A stretch of 64,000 nt of DNA from contig KB311872.1 of assembly GCA_000328365.1 (NCBI GenBank), positions 14,021 to 78,020 on the forward strand, in the 5' to 3' direction. The notes beneath the pieces are model-generated. The model was given only the letters and a program-made list of their open reading frames with translations. It did not search any database and was not told the DNA's origin. Positions 1 through 10,189 of this stretch are shown piece by piece; position 1 is the stretch's first letter; each line of letters opens with the position of its first letter. This DNA is from Capitella teleta. Its lineage: Eukaryota > Annelida > Polychaeta > Capitellidae. The position numbers were made by a program, and so were the translations under genes.

Positions 1-232
1 TTCGTTATAATTGTAATTCTTCGGTGACTCTGCAGTGCTGCCCAACTGCGTAACAAGGCCGGGCGCTGCGTACTACTGTCTATGGTGATATACAGGATAA
101 AGAACCCTTGGGAATTATCAATAAGAGTAGGGGGAAACCCCGGTCCCGGGCCTTCTCTTCTGGCGCCCGTATCATCCGATTGGTTTGGGTGGAGCCATAA
201 AACCCCATCACGCACGCACGCACGCACGCACG
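1..232 (+). repeat. tRNA-derived SINE, body and tail, cut by the window edge
   Basis: The stretch matches, with few changes, the body of the complete SINE at 54066-54396 (shared words include CTGCCCAACTGCGTAACAAG and GGTTTGGGTGGAGCC). It ends in a simple (ACGC)n tail at about 208-232, whereas the 54 kb copy ends in (AATC/ACTC) units. The tRNA-like head would lie before position 1. Confidence 0.75.
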
Positions 233-439
233 CCAAGTACTAGAGTATTCTTAGTAGTTGCAGCCCTTCTTAATTATATGCGTACATAATGTTTGCTTTC
301 CTTAAATTTATCGGAACAACTATGGAATTCGTTATGCATTAGAAATCATTTGAAACCGCAGGAAATGAGGATTAAAATTGGTTTAATTATATATAATAAA
401 TTATAATATAATATATTAATAAAATATTGTAAACTGAAG

Positions 440-560
440 GTTGATATAAGATATTACTGTGAATTATAATTGCAATTCGTTCTATTCGTAATTATTATTC
501 TCGTGCTGCCCAACTGTGTAATAAAATCTGGTGCTATGTACTACTGCCTAATTATATCAC
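440..560 (+). repeat. Diverged SINE body fragment
   Basis: A short, older copy of the same SINE body (GTGCTGCCCAACTGTG, then TACTACTGCC). It has no head and no 3' tail, and runs straight into the LINE piece at about 575, so the two may form one composite insertion. Confidence 0.6.
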
Positions 561-574
561 CCACAAAAGGTCCA

Positions 575-890
575 GAATGTTGCTGCCAGAGCAATTGCCT
601 GTGTTGGCCGTCTGGCGCACATTTTGCCCATTCTAATAGAGTTGCATTGGTTGCCAGTGACCGCAAGAATGGACTATAAAGGCATCTATCCCACGTACAA
701 GTCAATCCGCAATAACCCACATAGGTACCTCAATGACTTGATCTTTTTCTCCTCATGAGCTGCCCGAGGAACACCGACATAATATACACTTCATGTGTCA
801 CGAACAAAGTGTGTCCGCTTTGGCGATCGTGCCTTTAATGCGCCCACACTTTGGAACAGACTGCCATCATTAATATGCATGACTCTATTT
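575..890 (+). mobile_element. LINE ORF2 C-terminal fragment (CR1/L2/Jockey type)
   Basis: Conceptual translation in more than one plus-strand frame gives the C-terminal signature common to CR1/L2-like non-LTR retrotransposons: a LHWLPV block, then RxDYK, then YLNDL, then GDRAFNAPTLWNRLPS near the end. Frames change between blocks, so this is a dead, 5'-truncated copy. Family assignment rests on my memory of these motifs. Confidence 0.6.
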
Positions 891-1856
891 ATCGACGTGA
901 AAAGTGAGTGTAATCATTTTGTTCCATAATTTCGTTTTCATTGTTCATTCTTTGAGGCTGCGGAAAAAATCTCGAACGGAAGTCACAGTCATATGCCCCA
1001 CATAACACTCGGTTGCATGACTTGGGGATAGGGCTTACACCTTCTATTTGCAGTCGGCAGCACTGTAATGTAATTTTCGATTCGTGTGATAGTTTACCTC
1101 TTGAAAATCGAACATGGTCACAATTCTTTCGAGCACCAGTCATTGATCAGGCTTAGAAATCCAACTCGATATTTTTTGACAATTATTGGTGATCGATCTT
1201 TTTGATGTCTGTTGATTGCCTTGCGCATATTTGGACTCACACACACTGCAGTGCGCGTGCTTTCATAATTAACTAGGAAAACATGCACCAAAAACAATAT
1301 TGTGTTTCGAAATAAAAGGTAAATGCGTGCATATTATTCGTTTAAATTTTCAATAACATTGGTACTCAAAATTATGGAAATTTTATTGCAACGTCAGAAT
1401 AGCTCAACCTTCACTGCGATTGTAACAACATTAGTGTGCATCATGGCGTGTTGGGTGACTTGATTTGTCTCCGATAACAGACTGTTGGTTCCACGACTCG
1501 ACGTCACAGATCAAATCTTAGAACACTTATAGTACTGATCCCTACCATTATGTAATCGTAGGAACACGTTACCCTTCTCTCACATCCGTCATGTATATAT
1601 GTAAAAAAACTACATGTAGTCTTTTTACACATTGCGTTTTCAAATGTTTATACTCTATGAATACCAGCCGTGCACGCAGCTGAAATGAGCAAGATCTCTT
1701 ATGAAAATAGTTAATTCAACATCTATTTTCAGAAGCGAACGTTGATGGATTTCGCTGTCAGCAATTTTATTGGAAGTCGCTCATCATTTTAATTCCCGAA
1801 ACATGTGAGCCTATTGAATGGGTAGAGCCCAATTCTCCTAAACAAGCACTCCCAAG
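891..1856. other. Intergenic, nothing recognised
   Basis: AT-rich sequence with only short chance open frames. No repeat or RNA gene was recognised. Confidence 0.5.
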
Positions 1857-3435
1857 ATGGTCAGGTTCGCCGGTGTTGTATTGCTCCGAGCTTGTGTTGC
1901 TTTATTCTTCGTGGACTGGGGAAATTGCGCAAGTAAGTTATTGTTTAGTTATAAGCACAAACTACCGTACGTTGTATTCATATTCGTGCAGTATTACACC
2001 ATTCTACGATTCCAACAGAGTCGTGCATTTAGAGTAGTAGGTCATCTGAGTAGTAGTCATATGGGATGGCCTGCAAGGTCGAGATCCCGGATCCGGGACC
2101 CGTTTGAACCTTGGCCATGATAATGATGAAATACAATTGTAATTCGTTGTCACTTTAATTCTTCAATGATTGCAGTGCTGTCCAACTACGTAACAAGGCC
2201 ATATGATAAGTGCTGCTACCTATATTGTTGTATGCAGTTTGTGGATGGTGACTTTATTAAATGGTTGACGCTTTATATTAACTATGACTCTTGCTAAGTG
2301 AGGGTGATCATATACGATCGTATATTATTTAATGACTATCGTGAGATTTACCTTCTGACTATATCTTGGGACGATGATTCTATTCAATTTCTGTTATGAA
2401 AAGGACTTTCCTGATTTTGTTAAAGGTCAACACAAGTGAAAAAGAAATTTCAGGCTTTGGTTCGAGGACAGGACATATATATGGTCTTTTTATTCAGCCA
2501 TCTCCGGCTTCAAAAAACTTATTTAATGAGATAGAAAAATAGCCAGTCTCCAATCCAACTCCATAGTGTGACCTTAGTCAATAGCTGTTATTGAATGTAC
2601 GTTTTGGCTTTTGTTTGGCATGGTGACTGACTCATTCGTTTAAAAGCCATGGATTTTACTAAGTAACACTGAGAGCGTTTTGTTGGGCTTTATCTTTATT
2701 GCTGTATCACTCCAGGTCTTGCTTCTGCACAAGCATGTGCTCTGGACAACAACCCTTGCAAGGGATCTGATCCAGGTGGTTGTGACTTCAAATTTCCTCA
2801 CAAGAATCGAACCAAATACGTACAATGCAAACCGTCGGGGGCATGTTCAGAGCTGACTTGTGAGAATGGCTCTGTGTGGGACGAAGAGCTCTGCGGTTGC
2901 TGTGAGGCCCTGTTGCTCATCACTTAATCACTCTAACCCACCTTTCAGACCCAGATATGTGTTTAAAGCAACAACCTTGCAAGCATTCTGGTTCATGCTT
3001 TACTTTTGGAGAAGCTTTCATCTGCACTTGTTCCCATGGGTGGACAGGAGAGACTTGTGAAGAAAAATTGGCAATGGTAGCTGAGCATATTGGTGTCTGA
3101 TGCTGCGCCATAATGATGCATCACGAGGTAAATAGAGCTTTTAATCAGTTTTGCAATGATCATAATTATTTTGTTTCTAAAACACCCCAATGGGGTATCC
3201 AAAACAATTCCATTAATGACAAAGAAAGAGTCAGCATTGCAAAACTTGAACTGCCCCTGTATTTTACGATCTCATGTTTGAATCCTGTTACATCATGCTA
3301 TCAATGATCATTCAGCAGTTATTTATAACAATTTAATGCCATTTTTCGTTACTTGCATTATTACAGATATTATGCAAGCAAATCAGCATCAATTCAACAA
3401 CAGAAGATGAGGAAACATCATCGAAAATCCATTAA
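1857..3435 (+). CDS. Secreted chitin-binding type 2 (CBM14-like) + EGF protein
   Basis: Four exons by eye: 1857-1932, 2716-2901, 2949-3076, 3367-3435. Every junction has GT/AG ends and phases agree (1, 1, 0), giving 152 aa. Exon 1 encodes a hydrophobic leader ending near GNCA, a probable signal peptide. Exon 2 has the six-cysteine pattern and KYVQC / LTCENGSVWD spacing of peritrophin-A/CBM14 chitin-binding domains. Exon 3 is one EGF-like domain (CKHSGSCF, then CTCSHGWTGETC). Exon 4 is a short Ser/Thr/Glu-rich tail. Intron 1 carries a SINE; intron 2 is only 47 nt. The family role (binding chitin or related glycans outside the cell) is known; its application here is inference. No membrane segment is seen. 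The exon 1 assignment is the weakest part, because a 783-nt intron separates it. Confidence 0.7.
2035..2235 (+). repeat. Diverged tRNA-derived SINE in intron 1 of the CBM14-EGF gene
   Basis: It contains a box-B-like segment (GGTCGAGATCCCGGATCCGG), then the linker TGATAATGATGAAATACAAT and the body word GTAACAAGGCC shared with the 54 kb copy. It is 3' truncated and older than the copies at 1-232 and 54 kb. Confidence 0.6.
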
Positions 3436-4289
3436 ACAAGCACGATAAATTGAATGAAATGACCTTGTTTGGATTAGCGTTGTTTATTGACTTAAATTCA
3501 GTATTATTTATTGTGTATGTATGCTACAATTTCACTTGTGTCATTTAAAAATCTTAATTTATACAGAAAACAAATTTCTTCATTGTGGTATTTGGGGTTG
3601 GATACCGTCTTCACTTTTCAGGGCTGAGGATTACAAGGTATGCCCCGGGGATTTAGGAGTTGATGTCAGATGCCTCATTTCTTTTGCATTATGCAAATTA
3701 TTATTTCAGTTTGCAAAATGAGGTCAGCTGCTTATATTATTATCTCATTATGATAGAAACTGGGTCGGTACCTTTACTCTTATTTAGAAGCCCAATTAAA
3801 ACACGCACCCAGGAGATCAAGCTACAAGACCTAAAACTAAGAAGTTTTCCTTAGACGCTCAGACTTAAGCAAGCACGGAGAAATACAAAGCCCAAGAGCA
3901 GTGGTCGTAACTTTTAACTTTTCCTTTATTCCATTGAGCCATGTTTGGACACTTTCCTTCTGTGTTCTCGCTGTCCTGCAATGTCAGTAACTGGTCAATG
4001 CTTCTGATCCGGATTAATCCGAGTCATCGACGAAAGAGCTAAGTATTCACAAAACGCAATCTTCGGATAGTTGTGTTGTGAGCTTAATGCCAATAATACG
4101 AAAATTATGAAATATTCTCTCGAGTTTGATAATCCATTGATCGGATCAGGATTTGCTTGCTTTGGATCCATCTGATCTTGAATCACAGCTAAGGATTAAT
4201 GTCAGCGCACAGCATGGATTACACGACAGAAAAGGCAGCCGTGGTTAATCACGGCTGAGCAATCAGTTGTATCCAGAGGAGTATGAAGG
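3436..4289. other. Intergenic; possible 5' UTR exon of the next gene at its end
   Basis: No coding feature was recognised. A good splice donor (AAG|GTGAGT) at 4289/4290 pairs with the acceptor TTACAG| at 4422, so the last part may be a non-coding first exon of the gene at 4404-5510. Confidence 0.4.
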
Positions 4290-4403
4290 TGAGTGTTTGG
4301 CCAGGTGTATGTAACAGATACGAAGCTAAAGAAATGCAAGATTCTAAATTCCAACGTTTCAATTGTTTTTATACGCCAAACGTTTCAATAGTTGTTATGC
4401 GTC

Positions 4404-5510
4404 ATGGTTTATCGTTACAGATCGCGAAGCCCAAAAGTCATGAAGAGCCAACTGCCCAGCAATAAGTCAGATAAAATGCGTACACCTGTTGTATCCATCA
4501 CACCAACGTCAGAATCAAGAGGATTAACTCATGGGAATACGAGGGGTCGCGAGTGCACGTGGAAACAAGGCTCTGCGCGGCTTTCTACGCATAAGTTGCC
4601 CATAGTGAAATTAAAGGAATGTGGTGAAATCTCGAGGTCCGCCAGCGCGAAAAGAGGCAGAAGCGTCGCTGAATTCAATAACTTACGCAGCAAGTATGAG
4701 AACTATTGCCACTACCGCCGACCTAATTCTACAACACAACCAGCCAGTGGTAGCAAAGCTGAGAGCAAAGCGACTGATAAAGACCAGTGTCGCTTTCCTC
4801 GGAGTCGATCTATGACACCAGTGTTGTCTGGTGGCAATAACCAGATGACATCAACGCAAAAGCCTCTTGTACACCCAGCAAAGAGGGCCAGCAATAGCAT
4901 CCGTGACTATGAAGTACGTGGAACCACGCTGAACCACAAAGTACATTCTGCCCGTCCAGATCTTCTTTTAAAAGCGTTCTTGGAAGAAAATGTCGTTGCC
5001 GGGGGTCACTTGGACAAGTCGGCTAGAGATGAGAACAGGCTCTACATGGATGCGGGTGCCATGGTGGGATATTGCTCCGCACAGAGAGATCAAGTGCCTG
5101 ATGATACACCGACTAAGCCTGTGTATGATCATCGCTCGTTTCGTTCGATACTGGATGACACGAATAAATCTCTACACCGGAGGGTGAAGTTCAAAGGTGA
5201 GGAAAGCGGACTGGTCACTTCGTATGCACTCACAGCAGAGACGGATGACTCCCTCCGCATTGGACTGACTGAGAACCCAGCATCGCTCACCGAACACAAT
5301 TTACAGATTTTCAATCGCTTTAATCACACAACAATGCCCAGGTCTACAACTTCTGTAGAAAACGCTGCCAGCGCCAGAGCTCCTATCAGCGAGAGGGTGC
5401 TGGAGTGGGTCATGGAAAGATGTCATGTTAGTGACAGTCCCAAGTGTGAAGTGATTTCTCCAAGTCAAGCTAAAGCAGATTCCTTTCTACCTGCAGCGAC
5501 CTGTACCTAA
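4404..5510 (+). CDS. Unrecognised basic, Ser-rich protein with an RVKF motif
   Basis: An uninterrupted frame of 368 codons from the ATG at 4404, ending TAA at 5510, with AATAAA at 5618. If the intron 4290-4422 is used, the first in-frame ATG is 4440. No domain was recognised. The N-terminal two thirds are rich in Ser, Lys, Arg and Thr with few hydrophobic runs, so probably disordered. The later part is more ordered looking (RSFRSILDDTNKSLHRR; then SERVLEWVMERCHVS near the C-terminus). Residues 260-263 read RVKF, followed by acidic residues, an exact fit to the RVxF motif by which regulatory subunits dock on protein phosphatase 1. A four-residue motif occurs by chance often, so PP1 binding is only a hypothesis. 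No signal peptide or membrane segment is seen. It is the longest single open frame in the window, which argues for a real gene. Confidence 0.7.
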   Translation: MVYRYRSRSPKVMKSQLPSNKSDKMRTPVVSITPTSESRGLTHGNTRGRECTWKQGSARLSTHKLPIVKLKECGEISRSASAKRGRSVAEFNNLRSKYENYCHYRRPNSTTQPASGSKAESKATDKDQCRFPRSRSMTPVLSGGNNQMTSTQKPLVHPAKRASNSIRDYEVRGTTLNHKVHSARPDLLLKAFLEENVVAGGHLDKSARDENRLYMDAGAMVGYCSAQRDQVPDDTPTKPVYDHRSFRSILDDTNKSLHRRVKFKGEESGLVTSYALTAETDDSLRIGLTENPASLTEHNLQIFNRFNHTTMPRSTTSVENAASARAPISERVLEWVMERCHVSDSPKCEVISPSQAKADSFLPAATCT

Positions 5511-5617
5511 AATATACCAGAAACTATGCTATACGTATTTATATATATATATCATTTTGCATTCTCAATTGATGAGGCACAATTATATGATGCAACCAAC
5601 TATTTATCCCGTACACT

Positions 5618-5623
5618 AATAAA
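5618..5623 (+). promoter_or_regulatory. AATAAA polyadenylation signal
   Basis: A canonical hexamer 108 nt after the stop of the preceding gene. Confidence 0.5.
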
Positions 5624-5907
5624 CGTCGTCATATAATATAACAGCATAATCATTCAGAGCAGCACTAACCGAAGTAGTGGCATTTTGTGTTTAGATGAAC
5701 AAGCGATACTATTGGATGGCTAATAATAGGATGAACAGTAATAACAGCAGCAATTACACTAATCGTTGCAAAGTTAATTCCTGCACAGAGTCTCAATACA
5801 ATTGCTTGACATCTATTTGCTCACACAGACAATTGCTGATAAATATTTCAGAGGGCTGTTATCAAACCAACAGAGATAAACAAAGCACTGAATTTTTTCA
5901 GACCTGA

Positions 5908-5913
5908 TTTATT
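5908..5913 (-). promoter_or_regulatory. AATAAA polyadenylation signal of SRCR gene 1
   Basis: TTTATT on the plus strand, so AATAAA on the minus strand, 25 nt beyond the SRCR gene 1 stop at 5938. Confidence 0.6.
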
Positions 5914-5937
5914 GAATTCTGATTATTTGATCGCGGA

Positions 5938-7228
5938 TCACTGGCAGTGAATCCCGAGATCCTCTCCGTGTTGGCAGTTGTTGACTCCCCAGCCGGCATG
6001 TACACAGTGTCTTGCATGTGTGGCAGCAGCACAGTTAACTTGATCCAGGTGAATCGGCTTACCAGTGCCTCCTCCAAAATTGTGGATTTCTCTTGCATTT
6101 CCGAACCTGATGATGGGCGAGGAATTCATATCAACGAGCCGACAAAATGTTTTCGTCAACTCACGGCAGTCCAAGAGATTTGCAGATGACAGCAGCGTAT
6201 TCGTCCGTGAAATCGTCGTCGCACACGGTTCCCCACTCTCCAGCATGGTAGACCTCCAGTCGACCTCTTCTGCTCGTACCGCCAGCTAGACGCAATTCAG
6301 AGTTGCCAATCTTCAGCGGATCTGTGTGAATGAATAGGGGTCAGCATGCTGTCACTTTGTTTTGTTTGGTAATGGAATTCGTGCTACAGCCGTATTACAT
6401 GTATATATGTTACATCTTTGAATGCATCGGTGTCCACTGCAAGCAACTCAAGGATGTGACACGAAGTTCAAGAAATTCACCTGGGACTCAGGCCAGCACA
6501 TCTATTGTGAGCCCCGCGTCGATCATCCGAACGCTAACCGAGGGTTTGTTTATAGCAAATGCAATAATTATGCTCTAATCACCTTCATTACCTGAAGCCA
6601 AGTTTGATTATTATCTCGAAAATTAATTTTGGTTGGCAAAAATCGGACAAACAAGATGGCTTCTGAGCGATTTAATACCGCCTATTTAATGCACTGTTCT
6701 CGATGTAAACACAGCCGTCACCATGGCAACGGAGCGTCGAAATTTATGCGAACGGCGATTTTTCATTTCATTTTTAACTTTGACCGATTTCGTGTCATAA
6801 AGGACTGGTAATGGTTGAAAGAATACTTTATTATTCATCGCATAAAACTCAATAATTATGAACCATTGTCATAGTAATAGAATGTAATTAAATCTAGTGA
6901 TACAAGCGTAGAGGGACCGAAATACTATTTTGATCAGTACTGGGACTTTAAACTGGTACCTACCCGTGATGATTTCCGCTTCCTCCTCCCCTTCTGCTCC
7001 TTCCGTATCCTCAACCTTTGTTTTGATCTCGATGACGTTCCTGTTTACTGTGTCCAGAACATCGAGTACTTCGTTGATCAACTCTTCGTGGCTCTCAATG
7101 CGTTCGATGAGGGATTCCACTTTGGCCAGCAAGTCTTGCACATCTCCCCTTTCATTTCCAGAACCCAGGTCTTGACCATGGATATTATGGAACGCCAAAA
7201 ACAGCAGTGCAACCGACAAGATCCGCAT
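5938..7228 (-). CDS. Secreted coiled-coil + single SRCR domain protein (copy 1)
   Basis: Three exons on the minus strand: 7228-6964, 6321-6165 and 6106-5938 (junction phases 1 and 2, GT/AG ends), 196 aa. Residues 1-18 are a signal peptide ending HNIHG. About residues 20-85 form an acidic heptad-like coiled coil ([20 protein letters not shown]). The rest is one complete SRCR domain: [19 protein letters not shown], then [17 protein letters not shown], and the closing [20 protein letters not shown] domains bind proteins, glycans or microbes outside cells in many animals; the ligand here is unknown. An ATG at 7255 is also in frame, but the TATA box at 7276-7283 would place transcription start near it, so 7228 is preferred. 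Intron 1 (642 nt) holds a dispersed repeat; intron 2 is 58 nt. A paralog lies just upstream at 8288-9210. Confidence 0.85.
6640..6805 (+). repeat. Dispersed repeat, copy 1 (in SRCR gene 1 intron)
   Basis: It resembles 38905-39120 over most of its length: AAATCGGAC, GACTTCTGAGCGAT-like, GATGTAAAC, then CCATGGCAACGGAGCGTCG and GGACTGGTAAT-like ends. No terminal repeats or coding capacity were seen; the family is unknown. Confidence 0.55.
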
Positions 7229-7275
7229 GCTGTCACAGCTTGTAATTTGTCGCATCCGTTTAGATCCAATGTGTG

Positions 7276-7283
7276 CTTATATA
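7276..7283 (-). promoter_or_regulatory. TATA box of SRCR gene 1
   Basis: TATATAAG on the minus strand, 48 nt before the preferred ATG at 7228. It supports that start over the ATG at 7255. Confidence 0.5.
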
Positions 7284-7439
7284 CCGATGGTCATAATTGT
7301 GCTATGTGTCATACAAATTGTAGTACTGTAATTAGAGCTTCAGTACTTGACGATTCGAGTTCTGTGTTCATGGGCAAGTTATTAGCTTCAGTGAGGAATA
7401 TAATTGAGCACATGTAATTGACTCAAATAGGACCACGGA

Positions 7440-7570
7440 GCTATAGAATAAGTATACAAGTATAGCGAATTACAAATATTAGTTACAATCATAACGCCAG
7501 TAGTCCGTTCAGGTATCAAACCCGAGGCCTTTGCTGTCGTCATAGAATTGCAGACAGGCTGTACCCGTCG
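7440..7570 (-). repeat. SINE head fragment, minus strand
   Basis: On the minus strand it reads a tRNA box-B-like CGGGTTTGATACC followed by GGCGTTATGATTGTAACTAA, matching the head-to-body junction of the SINE at 54 kb (GGCGTTATGATTGTGAAT). The 3' part is missing. Confidence 0.6.
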
Positions 7571-8287
7571 AACCGATTATAAGCATCATTGTCCTACAGA
7601 AGGATTATTTCCCACATTTCCCAGAAGGACGGGGATTTGTTGCCGTCCAGTCGGCCATTGCTTGCAGCATCCCGATTCGAGGCGTCGTTCTTCCTTCTCC
7701 GCCTTCAGGTTTCCCATGGTTACTATTTTCTGTGTTTTCAAAAATGGCCCCAAAAATTGCATGTCGTTTTTACTGTTCCTTATCAACAGCGTCCATGGTG
7801 TTCATATGCTTGATATTACTTGTTCGTTGCAATGGTGACATGATCTGGATGCGAAAGGTTTAGCGTTTGTTGGAAAATTAGATATGGCAAAAGAATCTAC
7901 CGCATTGATTAGGCTCTATTCTACATTCTGCTAATCAGTGACTTTTTTTGAAGTCACTCATACCATTTGTGCATAGGTAATTACGAATTTGTAATTACAT
8001 TTGTATTTTAATAATAATTATAGCATATTGCCTGAGGTAGTACAATTCCTTGGAACCCAAGAGATATAATATTAAATAAGATTTGATATCGATTATCCTT
8101 TGATCTAATTGCTTTCCAACACCAACATTTGTCGAACATCTGATTTCCGAAGATATAAATTGCATCCGTCTGATATTATCCATGAGACTCGAGATGCATA
8201 TATGTTCTGATAATTTATTCACGAGATTTCTGTACAAAGGGTGTTTTAGAATGTACGCTGTTCTCGATTGAAGAATTGATCCAAATC
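7571..8287. other. Spacer between the SRCR paralogs, nothing recognised
   Basis: Only short open frames on both strands. TTTATT at 8214 can serve as the polyadenylation signal (AATAAA, minus strand) of SRCR gene 2. Confidence 0.4.
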
Positions 8288-9210
8288 CTAATGACACGAG
8301 AGACCCACGTTCTCTCTTCTATCACAGTTATGAACTTCCCATCCATCATGACGACAGTACCTAGCGTCCAACGCTGATTGGCACGTTACCTGATCCAGCA
8401 AGATGGGCAGTGAGTAATCAAAACCATAGGTAGGAATTGCAGCCGCATTCGCATATCTTAATAATAAATCACAATTTAATTACTAAATAATTGGTGTAAT
8501 GAATTGACTTACGGAAGTCCAAGAGATTTGCAAAAGACAGCAGCTGCTTCGTTGGTGAAATCGTCGTCGCACACTGCTCCCCAATTGCCCTCGTGAAAGA
8601 CTTCAAGCCGACCGATATTTGAAGAGGTTGAGGAGGTGAGTCGCAAACGGGAATTTCCAACCATAGCGGCGGATCTGTGTGGTGCAATTTTTTTCACACA
8701 ATGACATTCAATGAATGTAATAAAAAAAATAAAAAAAAATAAAAGGAAGAAGAAGATATTGACGTATATCGACCGACCCCTCACTCAGTGAAAAAATTCG
8801 TTAAGTTATTTGTCATCGATAGTGAATTTTACTTTATCTATAGGAAATGATTTTTTTTAATAAAGACATGTTCGTGTATGCCAAAACAACCCAGCATTTA
8901 AAAAAAAAATAAATAAATAAATAAAAATAAAACAAGCAAGATACCACTTGCCTGTGAATTCTTCTTCCACCTCTTCTTCTGCCTCCTGTCTCACTAGAGC
9001 AGCTTTAACTTTCTTCACATTTCTTCTGATTTTCTTCAGAGTGACCAGTGCACCGTTGATGACGTCACTGTGGCCTTCAACTCGCGCTGAGATAGATCCG
9101 AGTCTGAGCATCAGTGACTGGACCTTCTTTGCTACAGTGGAACCTTCTTCTACGTCGGCCTTTGTTCCATGGTAGGCCAATATCAACAAAAACCAAACGA
9201 CAATTTTCAT
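8288..9210 (-). CDS. Secreted coiled-coil + single SRCR domain protein (copy 2)
   Basis: Three minus-strand exons: 9210-8948, 8674-8513 and 8456-8288, 197 aa in frame. It starts with a clear signal peptide (MKIVVWFLLILAYHGTKA), followed by a basic then acidic coiled-coil-like segment (VKKVKAALVRQEAEEEVEEE) and one SRCR domain: GRLEVFHEGNWGAVCDDDF, CKSLGLP, LPILLDQVTC, WEVHNC, and a final ENVGLSC. The position of introns relative to domains matches copy 1, so the two are tandem duplicates. The donor of intron 1 is not a textbook site: CAA|GTGGTA keeps the frame, while the nearby CAG|GCAAGT does not. The expected WG of the last block is WE here. The role is as for copy 1: an extracellular binding protein with unknown ligand. 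Confidence 0.8.
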
Positions 9211-10189
9211 CGTGCAATAGTCCTAAAGTAGTGTTGCTTGTATCGAGTGTGCTTTAATAGTAAATACTAGTGAGCGAACGAGTGAATGAATGCTCAACAA
9301 GCCAACAATGGCAATTTTATGGCAAAATATTCAGTAGATCCGTATTCGTAAGTATGATTGACATGTGAACCATGGTTGTAAAATTGACGCAATAAGCCAT
9401 ACCGTTTGTGACCTCAATGTAGGGAGTTCTTGAATTACACTAGTTGAGTTAGTCTCTCGGTTAGAGTTACACAAACTGTAAACACTAATTATAATAATAC
9501 TTATCATCATCATTATGCCACTTACTGAGTATATATATTAGCCTTACTTGCTATGGTTAGTCTAACATTTCATGCTGCTATTCCTATTATTCATATTCCT
9601 AAATCATAGGCATCGATGCAGATTTATCTTAACCAATGGAGCGTACTTAACATTCGGCGACATTTTCATTGTTTGCCGACAAACAGGGCCCTGGACCATG
9701 GTTAGACATCAATGAGCGCTTAAATATAAATCCGGCGATATCAGAGCCAGGATGCTGACGGATAACCTTTGGTTAAATCTTGTGGAACTAGCATAAAAAT
9801 CAATATTGATATAATTAATATAGTTCCACAAAAGGAAACCGATGCTCATTCTGAATCCTCGGTTACCTAACCGATAACTCACTCCTTTGGGCGACATCTA
9901 AAGGTGACCAGTGCTGGACTCTGTATGTGTTATCATTCATTTTTCATACGGAGCATATAGATTATAGGAATGATCATAGATGGAGATAAACTTGTATATA
10001 AATCAACTGGAACATCGGCCTATCTCCGCATTATGAAAATATGGTCATACCGGGTCCACTATAGTTGAGCCACTAATTATGAAATACATGTCTATGAAGA
10101 TGCGCTGATTAAAGCAGCAGAACTCACTGGTTAGTATACAACCTGGCGGTACAAAATACTATGCTGAAAATGTCACATGTCTGATCATA
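9211..10189. other. Intergenic, nothing recognised
   Basis: AT-rich with no open frame that looks coding. A TATTAAA-like element at about 9255 on the minus strand might serve SRCR gene 2. Confidence 0.4.

Noticed and set aside
889-1143. 84-codon minus-strand frame with several cysteines
   Set aside because: The cysteine spacing fits no domain and the region is otherwise featureless.
8941-8960. A GC-AG intron (CAG|GCAAGT) in SRCR gene 2
   Set aside because: The site looks like a perfect GC donor, but it leads exon 2 into the wrong frame. The weaker CAA|GTGGTA keeps the SRCR frame.
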